A stretch of DNA of 64,000 nucleotides. Source: Macrocystis pyrifera (Eukaryota > Sar > Phaeophyceae > Laminariales > Laminariaceae). Shown here piece after piece: positions 23,496 to 30,014 of this stretch. Location of the stretch: positions 4,606,092 through 4,670,091 of the forward strand of contig JASSKH010000005.1 in assembly GCA_031763025.1 (NCBI GenBank). Reading direction: 5' to 3'. The number at the start of each line of letters is the position of its first letter. Within the stretch, counting starts at the first letter, position 1. The notes under the pieces are model-generated. The model was not told the DNA's origin. It did not search any database and saw only the letters and a program-made list of their open reading frames with translations. The position numbers and the translations under genes are program-made.

Positions 23496-24820
23496 TACCA
23501 GCTACTGCTGCTCTAAGTGTGCTACGCCATGTACGTACCAGTGTATATGGTGATGGCAGCACCCGATCACACGCTCCGGCGCTTCTCTCTACTACACGAA
23601 ACCGTTACCCGTTATCACACTGCGGCCTCCACCATTTGTGTACCTCACAAAATATGGCACACTCGAGATGGTGACGGGCATCCCCTCGGGCATGCTGTTA
23701 TATACCACGATGTCTCAAGGCGCACTTCCTCTATCAGATACCAGTGCCAGGTACGTACAGGTACAGCAGTATGAAACCCAATAACAATAATCCTGCTCTT
23801 TTACGAGGTACCAGGTGTGCCAACGCGGCTACGCGTGCTGGGGGCGCAGAGTGCTGACCGGCCACTGACAACCAAAGCGTGCCAGCTCCACCGCCGCGGG
23901 GGCACCTCTCAGCGTCCTTCGATTCCAACGATCGAGGTTCGTGCTCTCCCACCGTGCGGGTGTGCGGACCCATAGCGAGTCCAGCAGAAGGCCGCGCCGG
24001 TAGAGGGAAAGTCGAGAGTTGCTTGTTCATAAGCGAGAAAGCCGGCACTACCACCGCGTATATCACGGTTATTTTTTTAATACTGGAGGCAAGTGGGCTT
24101 GCTGGATGTCGACGAGTAGAAGAACGGTTTAATGTGAAGAACACACACACACACACTACTGCTGTACCTAGTGCGATAGTACGTTACAAAGCGGTGTTCT
24201 GTGTAGTGGCTTCAGTCACTCTCGAGTATTTTCCGATGACCGCGCCGCGGCGCTCTACTACAGTCTAACGCGAAGCAAGAGAAAACAGGGGGTGCGCGGG
24301 AGATAGGGCCAGCTGCACTGCTCTTGCAGGAGGGATCAAAAGCGGTTCGGCGCGGTGTACGATGACCTGGTAATAAATAAGGATTTTGAAAGGATTTCCC
24401 AGAACACATCCCATGGTCTCATACAAAAAAAAAATCAAGAAAGACGCTACAAAACGAGCTCTCAGCTTTGGTTGCATTTTGTCCGCTGCTGGTTCCGAGG
24501 GAAAGCGAGAGAGGCAAAGCCTAGAGCTGAAATTATGGGCCCACCTCGGTCGACGTGGTGTTGCAGTTTTCGGCCAAGTCGTCCAGGGTCGAGCCAAGGG
24601 CCACCAGCACGATCCCGCACACGCCCATCGCGAACATGTATCCCGTGCCCAAAGCATACTTGTAGTGTTTGCGGACATCCTCCGCTGCCGCCTCGACCGC
24701 GCTGTTTTCTCTCCCCCGGCTCCGATTTGGCGAACTTGGCGGAGAGGGGCTCAACAGAGCCTTCACTTCCGTCGACTCGTTCTGATAGCTCGCGTACGAG
24801 TTTCCATCAGGGCCAGCCAT
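7228..24820 (-). CDS. MFSD4/Naglt1-like MFS transporter, four-exon gene
   Basis: Spliced product of 478 residues: exon 1 24820-24545, exon 2 10964-10530, exon 3 9678-9535, exon 4 7809-7228. Every intron is phase 0 with GT donor and CAG acceptor, and the joined frame stays open to a TAA at 7230-7228. About 12 hydrophobic segments are visible at roughly residues 55-76, 93-113, 121-141, 147-168, 184-205, 210-230, 265-290, 310-330, 345-363, 366-388, 405-428 and 432-452. A long loop follows segment 6, as is usual in the MFS fold. The cytosolic N-terminus is Ser/Pro-rich. The blocks GSTLDDLAENC, FIARGVGAVIGAM and NFGASIVPY fit the MFSD4 / sodium-dependent glucose transporter 1 group, which moves sugars or related solutes across membranes. 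The substrate cannot be read from sequence. The start ATG is the first after an in-frame TAG 21 nt upstream. The gene looks intact. No operon-like neighbours are seen. Confidence 0.85.
7810..9534 (-). other. Intron 3 of the transporter gene
   Basis: 1,725 bp, from donor gtcaga to acceptor ATACAG. It contains a GATA/TAGA microsatellite near 9287-9314, a 20-base T run near 8642, one CTATTAATAG site (8390-8399) and one TACCAGGTA site (8080-8088). No coding sequence is recognised. Confidence 0.65.
9535..9678 (-). CDS. MFSD4-like transporter, exon 3
   Basis: Encodes 48 residues: the charged central loop (ERKKMPSSRD and following) and the start of segment 7 (FHISGMVFCLIGGK). Acceptor CTCACAG ends at 9679 and donor gtcagaca begins at 9534. 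Both joins keep frame. The acceptor is inferred from the CAG and frame; a slightly different start would change only the loop. Confidence 0.75.
9679..10529 (-). other. Intron 2 of the transporter gene
   Basis: It runs from donor gtaaaaatc to the CTCACAG acceptor, 851 bp. It holds a 25-base guanine run at 9961-9985 on the plus strand and T-rich patches. No gene or recognisable element is visible in it. Confidence 0.7.
10530..10964 (-). CDS. MFSD4-like transporter, exon 2
   Basis: Encodes 145 residues covering membrane segments 2-6. It is preceded by a T-rich tract and GTTCAG acceptor at 10965-10967, and followed by donor gtaaaaatc from 10529. It carries FIARGVGAVIGAM and the run GANTVVFGISGALVPLIG typical of the family. 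No stop lies in the exon frame. Confidence 0.88.
10999..11015. repeat. Poly-G tract next to intron 1 acceptor
   Basis: A 17-guanine run just upstream, in gene sense, of the intron 1 acceptor. On the minus strand this is a C run ahead of the T-rich acceptor tract and may act as part of a long pyrimidine tract. Confidence 0.8.
11040..12170. other. Intronic, unassigned
   Basis: An A run at 11441-11461 and AT-rich stretches; no element or exon was recognised. Confidence 0.45.
12171..12275 (-). mobile_element. MITE family 1, copy 6
   Basis: Complete, in ATACTA|TTACGGGGG...CTCGTAG|TACTG context, so the TA target duplication is visible on both sides. Intronic. Confidence 0.9.
12411..12546. mobile_element. 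MITE-like element with CTCTGTCCC ends
   Basis: Inverted ends CTCTGTCCC and GGGACAGAG. Inside, two about 65-bp direct units (TCTGTCCC...CCAAAAGGTGCTTAT) are arranged in tandem, so the left end motif is repeated in the middle. No open frame. Single copy here. Confidence 0.7.
12690..13966. other. Intronic, unassigned
   Basis: Open frames of 60-100 codons on both strands without recognised domains. CTATTAATAG at 13086-13095 and TACCTGGTA at 13834-13842. Confidence 0.4.
13967..14125 (+). mobile_element. MITE family 3, copy 2
   Basis: Inverted relative to copy 1 and roughly 80-85% similar by eye. Shared markers include CACGGAAAATG, GGGTGTAGGGCCGAGTG and CAAGGCATGTCAAGGCAAAG. Ends ATGCCAGGAGACATGTC and CTCCTGACATGTTTGAC are more worn than in copy 1. 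Confidence 0.85.
14772..15011. mobile_element. AT-rich MITE family 2, copy 1
   Basis: 240 bp with perfect 10-bp ends CATTCTTGTC / GACAAGAATG, A+T-rich interior, no open frame. The interior includes CCAATTATTTCCAAACTTTG. Inverted relative to the copy at 22002. Confidence 0.8.
15086..15195 (-). mobile_element. MITE family 1, copy 7
   Basis: Ends intact, TA on both sides. Five extra bases (TACTG) lie inside the right arm near 15177. Confidence 0.88.
15270..15535. mobile_element. AT-rich MITE family 2, copy 2
   Basis: 266 bp, ends CATTCTTATCGGAGAGC and GCTTTCCGACGAGGATG. Lies 75 bp beyond MITE family 1 copy 7, which separates it from family 2 copy 1. Confidence 0.8.
15705..15813 (-). mobile_element. 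MITE family 1, copy 8
   Basis: Left end GTACGGAGGGCCATAGTAAAT, right end with a longer C run (ten C) before GTAAAT. TACCTGGTA lies immediately outside at 15690-15698. Confidence 0.85.
15980..16180 (+). mobile_element. LINE fragment (RT domain, C-terminal side)
   Basis: Encodes EKKTETMLLRTPDH and, after a frame change near 16083, APPLVIEAAG and GIIHEN, which are the same blocks as in the LINE at 27260-28770. Upstream and downstream LINE sequence is missing. The join at about 16180 goes straight into the T-rich repeat. Confidence 0.8.
16181..16910 (+). repeat. T-rich LINE-tail repeat, copy R1
   Basis: Starts CTCGTGCCGCCAACTGC and runs through a LINE-like end (GCAGACAGGGTAGCAAGG, reading ADRVARSQAD then stop). 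It continues into long pyrimidine tracts and the GC hairpin CCCTGCGGGGGG followed by CACGACAC. It is shared with 19985-20665 (same sense) and with 21045-21480 and 26458-27245 (opposite sense). Probably a non-autonomous derivative of LINE 3' ends. Confidence 0.75.
16370..16379. other. CCAGG-type micro-insertion at a TA
   Basis: R1 reads TCGTACCAGGGTATTG where R2 near 20066 and R4 read TCGTATTG. The 8 inserted bases are CCAGG, one G and a duplicated TA. Confidence 0.65.
16911..17077 (+). mobile_element. LINE C-terminal fragment, first of a duplicated pair
   Basis: Frame reads GAVQRTQDDR then, shifted, GTMAGGKNPGPGRPGKNWAQ. It is repeated almost base for base at 17300-17466. The join to the repeat upstream is at GTGGCGTAGTTTTGT, where both parents share sequence. 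Confidence 0.85.
17078..17299 (+). repeat. T-rich repeat segment between LINE duplicates
   Basis: Repeats the layout of 16740-16910: pyrimidine tract, GTCGTGCCTGTCATATCCAG, GAGAACAACAATG, then a GTGGCGTAG join. It makes the whole 16.74-17.47 kb region a roughly 390-bp imperfect direct repeat. Confidence 0.75.
17300..17793 (+). mobile_element. LINE 3' coding end (C-terminus to stop)
   Basis: Open frame to GNGGGGGGG...VNECRNEMIDRVARYRFD then TAG. It shares LFGVETVLWPRAAKKSG and related blocks with the LINE at 27260-28060. There is a one-base frame change near 17350. A 20-G run at 17698-17717 falls in the ORF and encodes glycines. A pseudogenic remnant. Confidence 0.85.
17842..17906. repeat. 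Poly-G tract (65 bases)
   Basis: 65 uninterrupted guanines, 48 bp after the LINE stop codon. Longest homopolymer in the window. Confidence 0.9.
18226..18329 (+). mobile_element. MITE family 1, copy 9
   Basis: Ends CTACGGGGGACCATAGT and ACTGTGGGCCCCCGTAA. Left flank ATCTA; right flank CAGCG, so the right TA has changed to CA. Confidence 0.88.
18540..18735 (+). repeat. T-rich repeat family, 3' end, copy R5
   Basis: Carries TTGAAGAATCGGCAC, TGGTTGTGCTCGATGTCGAC, AGAAAGAACGGTTTGATGT and a CA-rich tail. A second, shorter ACGATTTAATGTGAAGACAAC end lies 90 bp upstream, so two 3' ends are stacked. Confidence 0.7.
18955..19350 (-). repeat. T-rich repeat family, copy R6 (diverged)
   Basis: Reverse orientation: GT run, TTGACATACAGCACAACCAG, then CGACATACC and an A-rich tract equivalent to the pyrimidine tract of R1. 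It stops just before MITE copy 10. Confidence 0.65.
19362..19430 (-). mobile_element. MITE family 1, copy 10 (left part only)
   Basis: Left arm and core to CCCTATTTTGG, then cut off where copy 11 starts at a TA. The missing right part is not found on the far side of copy 11. Confidence 0.8.
19433..19550 (+). mobile_element. MITE family 1, copy 11
   Basis: Abuts copy 10. Its core carries TACCAGGTA (19496-19504), absent from all other copies. This accounts for 7 of the extra bases in this longer copy. Confidence 0.85.
19985..20665 (+). repeat. T-rich LINE-tail repeat, copy R2
   Basis: Most complete copy: LINE-like end ADRVARSQAD equivalent (20096-20142), GGACTAGTAGGGAGAACC, hairpin CCCCTGCGGGGGGGG, pyrimidine tracts, ATTGAAGAATCGGCACGG, GATGTCGACGGGTAGAAAG and a CA-rich 3' end. 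No intact ORF. Confidence 0.78.
20735..20985. other. Unassigned, with one CTATTAATAG
   Basis: Contains a 69-codon minus frame with no recognised domain and CTATTAATAG at 20929-20938. Confidence 0.4.
21045..21480 (-). repeat. T-rich repeat family, copy R3
   Basis: Reverse copy starting CTTCACATCAAG...CTACCCGTCGACATCC and ending past the GC hairpin (CCCCCCCGCAGGGG). R2 and R3 therefore face each other across about 380 bp and could pair as a long inverted repeat. Confidence 0.75.
22002..22234. mobile_element. AT-rich MITE family 2, copy 3
   Basis: 233 bp, ends CATTCTTATCGGAGAGCTTTT and AAAAGCTCTCCCAAAATAATG; A-rich core with GAGAAAAAAAAAACAGG. Right end worn. Confidence 0.75.
22390..22730 (+). 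mobile_element. tRNA-derived SINE, copy c
   Basis: Full copy: GGTGGCTCGGTAGGTGG (A box), GCGTTCGAGTCACACC (B box), body with AAAGCGCGAGAGCGTGAG and a 24-base A tail (22707-22730). Lies opposite in sense to the host gene. Confidence 0.9.
22773..22873 (+). mobile_element. MITE family 1, copy 12 (right end lost)
   Basis: Left end worn (TTAGGGGCGACCTTAGTAA). The right arm stops at ACTATGG, where copy 13 begins. Confidence 0.82.
22876..22980 (+). mobile_element. MITE family 1, copy 13
   Basis: Clean copy in GGTA|TTACGG...CCGTAA|TAGTAG context, inserted into or against the right arm of copy 12. Confidence 0.9.
23341..23489 (+). mobile_element. tRNA-derived SINE, copy d (5'-truncated)
   Basis: Only the 3' half from TGCGACAAAAATAAAGGCAC to a 27-base A tail. 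The tRNA-like head is absent, as from incomplete reverse transcription. Confidence 0.85.
23490..24084. other. Intronic, unassigned
   Basis: A 140-codon minus frame spans much of this stretch, but half of it overlaps the repeat end next door and no domain is recognised. Confidence 0.4.
24085..24155 (+). repeat. T-rich repeat family, 3' end only, copy R7
   Basis: Contains GGATGTCGACGAGTAGAAG, AACGGTTTAATGTGAAGAAC and a perfect (AC)n tail, which marks the 3' terminus of the family. Confidence 0.75.
24545..24820 (-). CDS. MFSD4-like transporter, exon 1
   Basis: Encodes residues 1-92: a Ser/Pro-rich head with a Ser-Pro stretch near residues 24-31, then the first membrane segment (YALGTGYMFAMGVCGIVLV). 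The ATG context is ACAAGATGGC. The exon ends ACCGAG before gtgggc. The next exon starts with GTG GGC, giving Thr-Glu|Val-Gly. The donor begins GTGGGC rather than GTAAG, so it is a weak donor for the longest intron of the gene. Confidence 0.85.
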
Positions 24821-25853
24821 CTTGTGGCGCCGAAGGACCTACAAGCGGAGGGCTAGAGACACGATCTCCGTTCGCAGATAGATGCAGGGCCAGGTGTAGT
24901 AGGTCCAGTGCTGATATTTTTTAGCTGTTGCTTTTGACTGATGTTGATGGTGAAAGCGTGATCACCAAGTTTGGGTACTCCGACAACCCAGCTGACGCGG
25001 AATTGGATTAATCACGGGCCCGAGCAGAGGAGTCCAAAGGTTGTGTGCAACCGGCAGCAGTGCCGGAACCCGTGCGAGTACTGGGGGGCGGGATGGGATG
25101 CAATCAGGATCACTGCACCATTATTTGTCTTCACCGTGACTCGTCAAAAGGACCTCAGCTTCTCATACTCTGGTCAACCAAGGGTCAATGTACCGGTATT
25201 CAAAAGATGTGCCAGGAGACCGGTACGTTTGGACGCGTCAAGCCCTATTTAGTATTTATCATACTAATTTAATAATATACGGTCAGTCAGTCAAGGAGTC
25301 AAACCGCCGTCTCGTGATGACATCTTTTCAGGTTTTCGATTTTCCCCCGTGGTGTCTTGGTCGGGGATCGGGGATATTTGTTTCCCTCCGCATTTTCTGG
25401 CCAATCATGTCAGCATGAAATCTCTTGAAAAACATGACGTTTTTTTCACGGACAGTCACCTGTGTGCGTACCGTACTACTTGTGTGTGTATCTGTTTGCC
25501 TCGCAGCAGTCCAGACTGAGATTTGAGAGGAGTAGTATGTTGCTGCCATTGTTTCAGTCGTGCCGGTGTATTGTATTATTATACAACTTTTCACAGCAGG
25601 CGCAGGAGTGAGTAGGGTCACAAATTGTTTTCTTTCTATGGTTCGCTGCTTACAGCAGTAGTAGGATCGTTTATCATGTGTCCCCCGGGGAGATTTTTTT
25701 TCGTCAAAAATCGTATGTATACCTGGTACTCCGCACGGCGCGTATATATACGGAGGGAACAACAGCAGCTTTTGACGGTAGTCAAGAGTCAAGAGCGACG
25801 AGTCCCCTCTCTTTCCCTGGGACCCCATGTCCGCTTGTCATGGATAATGTAAT
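24821..25853. promoter_or_regulatory. Upstream region of the transporter gene
   Basis: About 1 kb upstream of the transporter ATG. No TATA box or known motif can be placed with confidence. TACCTGGTA at 25720-25728. Confidence 0.35.
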
Positions 25854-26322
25854 GCGACAGAGCTATAGTATCTTCTAACGAAAATGACACACAGATAGGG
25901 CCGGGACCCCGCCCCCAGAACTCCGTGTGGACGTGAACAAATCCTTGTGGCGACATCGCATCGAAATGAGAGGTTATCGACACCTTTTGTTCGTGGGGCT
26001 TGCTATATTGTTGTGGAGACCTTGATCAACGTACATAACCCCCACAACGTGTCCACAGTATCTCAATTCGATACGCTTACTCTTGACCAGCGACAGAGCT
26101 ACACTATCTTCTAACGAAAATGACACACAAATAGGTGGCCGGGACCCCGCCCCCAGCACTCCGTGTGGACGTGAACAAATCCTTGTGGCGACATCGCATC
26201 GAAATGAGAGGTTATGGACACCTTTTGTTCGTGGGGCTTGCTATATTGTTGTGGAGACCTTGATCAACGTACATAACCCCCACAACGTGTCCACAGTATC
26301 TCAATTCGATACGCTTACTCGT
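25854..26322 (+). repeat. 236-bp tandem duplication
   Basis: Units 25854-26089 and 26090-26322 are nearly identical (GCGACAGAGCTA, CGGGACCCCGCCCCCAG, CCTTGTGGCGACATCGCATC, ATACGCTTACTC). Differences are a handful of substitutions and a few inserted bases, so the duplication is recent. The frames inside do not suggest a protein. Confidence 0.93.
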
Positions 26323-26440
26323 ATAATAGTTGTGTGCTACTCGTACTACTGCTGTACCTCCACAAGTTTTTTTTTACGCGCACATTGTGTGTAAGGGGGG
26401 CGGTCCCGGCCCCGTGTGCCCGTAAGTCGGTAACAACGCT

Positions 26441-26456
26441 GGGGGGGGGGGGGGGG
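26441..26456. repeat. Poly-G tract (16 bases)
   Basis: Directly abuts the 3' end of the R4 repeat. Confidence 0.9.
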
Positions 26457-26457
26457 T

Positions 26458-27245
26458 TCTTCACATTAAACCGTTACTTCTACCCGTCGACATCCAGCAC
26501 AACCAGTGTTCGTGCCGATTCTTCAATCTTGGAAGAAGAGATACAAGTTATGTGGTCACAGAGCTACGGTACGCCACAGAGATACTACGTTGCCACGTAT
26601 GCAGTTAGCACAGCAGCAGTGGAGAATGCAATGCATGTCAACATACTGGATACGACAGGCACGACATACACATTCTATGACATAGAGAAACGAAAGGAAA
26701 CAACAGAGGAAAAACAAAAACAAAGACAAATCGAAAGAGAAAAAGAAAGAAGAAAAAAAGACAAGAAACCAACTGTCGTGCCCCCCCCCGCAGGGGATGT
26801 GGCAGACACTTGAAAAGAACGAGCTGGAAAAAAAAAGGAAAAAGAAGGAAAACACCACTTCTTGTCGTAAACAGAGTAATAACCAAGGGAAAATAGCAGG
26901 CAAACCAAAGCACAAAGCATCCTCCAGGTAGCGGCAGTAGTTTGTGGTACGAGAGGCATAACCAGGTTCTCCCTGCTATTAATAGTCCGCCTGGTACCTT
27001 GCTACCCTGTCTGCCGCCTCCGTCCTGCGTTCGTCAACTACTGTATGCCCAGCCCTCGGCGTCAGACAATACGAAACAAGCAAAACAAGCTCATCAACCA
27101 CCCACGTCACACGACTCTTTCAATAAGGCTTGTCAATCGAAGAAAGGAAGAGAAAGAAATAAAAGGAAAAATCACAGATGAAAAAAGGAAGACAAAGGAA
27201 GACCACATTCGAACCAGCTGCACCAGTTGGCGGCACGACGAATAG
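26458..27245 (-). repeat. T-rich LINE-tail repeat, copy R4
   Basis: Reverse copy: CTTCACATTAAACCGTTAC...GTCGACATCCAGCAC at the left and GCAGCTGCACCAGTTGGCGG-like text at the right. It directly follows (in minus sense) the LINE at 27260, which supports the idea that the family is a LINE 3' tail. Confidence 0.78.
26976..26985. other. CTATTAATAG, candidate MITE excision footprint
   Basis: R4 (minus sense) reads GCGGACTATTAATAGCAGGG; R1 and R2 read GCGGACTAGTAGGG. The difference is exactly TTAATA: four bases matching the TT and AA ends of MITE family 1 plus a duplicated TA. Confidence 0.75.
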
Positions 27246-27259
27246 GCATGTTCTACTTC

Positions 27260-28770
27260 CTAGTCGGCCTGGTGCCTTGCTACCCTGTCTGTCATCTCCT
27301 TCCTACTTTCGTCCACCGTAATTTCCCTTCTACTCCTCCTGTCCCCCCGCTTTCCCGCATTCCCTTGGTCGGGTTTTCTGCCCCTCCGCCTCTTGCCCCC
27401 CCTCCCCCCATTCCCTTGGACACCACCCACGGCGGATGCGCGGCGCTGCCTACTCAGCTCAGCCTCAGGCTCGTGCCACCTCACCATGAACCGTTCGGCT
27501 GCTTCAAGGATCCCCCGGTGCCATTTCCCCGCCTTTTTTGCAGCAGTGGACCACAGCGCGGTCTCAACTCCAAACACCAAGGGGGCAAGTTCCGTTGACC
27601 GTCCGGTGGCTCGGAACTCCCTAAAGTCTTCGACTATGCGTCTATGCCAAGTCTTAAACTGTCCGCCAGGTCTCGGGTTCTCCCCACCAGCCATAATCCC
27701 GAACATTACCCGACTGGGTAATCGCTCCTTGCTTTGCCGTGCCACGACCCCCGCAAAGAAGAGAGGCCGTTTGCGGATGGTCGTTTCGGTGCTCTCGCAA
27801 CGTGTCATCTTGAGGGCCTTCGCGTACAAGAGGGTGATATGGTCAATACGAAGTCGGCGCTGGAAGCCAATGACTCGCAACAGGACTTGGTGGTTAGCCG
27901 TTCGAAGCTTGGCAAAGTGTTCCGCTCTGAGGGTCCACGTCACACACCCGTACAGCAGGGTCTCAATCACTTCGGCCTCCAGCATTCGGACTTTCAGGCT
28001 AAGGGGGGCGGTCGTCCTATCATACAGCTCCGGGCCGAACCGTTTGAGGCATGCTCGCATGAGACGGATCCGTCAGTCGATTTCGAGCGAGAGGTCAGAG
28101 TTTTCGTGGATAATGCCGACTAGGTATAAGAACTGGACCGTCTGCTTATACCTCTGGCCTGCTGCTTCGATGACGAGCGGTGGTGCGAGGGTTGTCTGGT
28201 CTGGTGTTTGTAGAAGCATTGTCTCTGTATTATTTTCCGACACCGTGAGGCCTGCTGCTTCGAAGACAGTCACGATGACTGTCATCATTTACGCGAGCCC
28301 TTCAGCCGACTTCGAGACAATTCCTGCGTCATCGGCGTACAACATGCCCCATACAGCCCTTCGCACGCACGCCAACGGCTCCTGCTCCTCCGTTCCAACT
28401 ACTCCAGCATCACTGAGTTGGACCAAATCCCTTACGATGGCTTCGTCATGGCTAAAGCGTACTAGTACGACGTGTAACGCAGCAGCGAAGAATACGTTGA
28501 ACAGTAAAGGTGATAGCACACAGCCTTGCCGCAGCCCCTGCGTGACATGAAACCATTCTGAGTGCTCGCCGTCATCCGTACGCACGCGAGCCCGCATGCC
28601 GTCGTGGAAACTACGGATATTTCTCAGCATCTTGGTCGGTGCGCCGAAGCGTGTGAGTACCTCCCATAACAGCTCTCGGTCGACAGAGTCGTACGCTTTG
28701 TGCAGATCGATGAAGCACACGTACAGGGGGATTTTCCTCTGTCGTCCGAGCTCTTGCAACCAGCTGGCCG
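27260..28770 (-). mobile_element. LINE, 5'-truncated: RT domain and C-terminus
   Basis: Minus-strand reverse transcriptase of a non-LTR retrotransposon. Motif [13 protein letters not shown], motif [16 protein letters not shown] and catalytic [11 protein letters not shown] lie in 28289-28759. TETMLLQTPD follows at 28073-28288, and the C-terminal region with EAEVIETLLYGCVTWTL and GGENPRPGGQ at 27260-28060. In-frame TAA (28289-28291) and TGA (28073-28075) split one reading frame. The first replaces the residue between EGLA and MMTVI. No endonuclease domain or 5' UTR is present: sequence stops matching above about 28770, as in 5'-truncated copies. The C-terminal tail is Arg/Gly-rich and ends RVARHQAD. 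Clade not certain. Confidence 0.9.
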
Positions 28771-29070
28771 GTTTTGAGACACGCCTGCCAGGTGTTGTGT
28801 GTGTCCCAGAGATAGCGCAGTCGATGGGACGAAGAAAAGAGAGAGCATCAGCACTTTTGCCATTTACCTAAACTCACACGCGTTGGTTTCTTTTTTCGTC
28901 CTGCCGCACCCCCTCCGCCCACGGCGGAGGGCGATTCAGGATCCAGGTACTTCCTGTAAAACACATGCTGGGACAAGGGAGAGCGAGACTATAGTTTTCG
29001 TGGTGTGTACGTTCGCTTCCTGCCCCGCCCCCCTCAGTGGCTACTATTAACAACCCTTTCAGGACTTCAA

Positions 29071-29165
29071 TCCCGTTTTGGGAACAGACTATTAATATCG
29101 TATTCAAACTATGTTTTGGGGGGAAAATCATAGTTTCGCTACTGTAATCTGTCCCCAAAACGGAC
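29071..29165. mobile_element. Small inverted-repeat element
   Basis: Ends CCCGTTTTGGGAACAGA and TCTGTCCCCAAAACGG are inverted, with an internal inverted pair (AAACTATG / CATAGTTT). About 95 bp, no frame, single copy; possibly a MITE. Confidence 0.6.
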
Positions 29166-29478
29166 TGACTGCAGTCATGAAAGATTTAGACAAAGTAGCA
29201 TCAGCCGGGCTCGATGTCCGCTAATCTGAGGCTTCCATTTCCGGATTCGCAGGGCAATCGTAACGCCATTAGGTCGTGGTACAGAAAGCAAATGCCCGGG
29301 AAAAAAGTGCAGGGTCTCAGCGGGAAATACATGGATATTGTCCAACAAACCCCTGCGCTGAAACTGCACCCATTAGTTTTCTGAATGCATGTCACCCTCC
29401 CACCCCCCCCCTCCCTGGGGATGTAGCGATAAATGTGAATAGTCTTCTTCCGTTTTCCGAGTTCCTCCCCCCCCCCCC

Positions 29479-30014
29479 TATATTATATACCTGGTATATA
29501 GATTGGGTTGGTGTCGGTTAACGACGACGCTGTAAAACACGCCTCTCACTGCGTGAGCTAGCTAGACAGCCAGGGTACCTTTTTTTTTTTTTTTTTGGCG
29601 GTTTACCACGGCTGGCGGTCAAGTTAGATCATTTTTTTTGCGGGGAGAACCTTCCCTCCGCACAAGGGGGATGATCGTATAACGTAGTGTGTATATGGTG
29701 AGGCAACCACGAGGCAGTTCCATAGTAAACCCATTGCTGTCTCTGGAAGTGGCCACACCAGAAATTAAATCAATTCATTGATGCTGTCATCCATATGCAA
29801 GAAAATCCGCCTCTAAAGCGGTTCTTAGTAGGATGCAGCTCACCCTCCATGCGACTCGCCCAACACCTCACGGCGCTTCGCGCTCGGTGCAAGCAATGTC
29901 TGCCTGGTCGGCGAAAACCCGACGCGCTCCGTCCCGGCATTGTACGGATGCGAGGGTCTTTGGTCATTCGACTACGGCCATGCATGATAATGAATACACC
30001 CCCCCCGCCCCCCC
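29479..30014 (+). repeat. 536-bp tandem repeat, unit 1
   Basis: Starts TATATTATATACCTGG after a C run. It contains GACGACGCTGT, a 16-base T run, GCACAAGGGGGATGATCGTA, ATATGCAAGAAAATCC, CACCTCACGGCGCTTCGCGC and ends at the next C run. No credible ORF. Confidence 0.92.

Larger units (their letters stand above)
10965..24544 (-). other. Intron 1 of the transporter gene, 13,580 bp
   Basis: Bounded by donor gtgggc after 24545 and acceptor CAG before 10964, phase 0. It contains eight copies of the TTACGGGGG MITE, three of a 230-266 bp AT-rich MITE, SINEs, LINE pieces, several T-rich repeats and long guanine runs. No conserved coding exon was found inside. Small additional exons cannot be ruled out, but the TE|VGSVF join already gives a continuous MFS fold. 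Confidence 0.7.

Noticed and set aside
23734-24156. 140-codon minus frame in intron 1 as an extra transporter exon
   Set aside because: No hydrophobic segments, and the exon 1-exon 2 join is already complete and in phase.
27393-28550. 385-codon plus-strand open frame, the longest in the window
   Set aside because: It is antisense to the LINE reverse transcriptase and C-terminus, whose catalytic motifs are clear on the minus strand.
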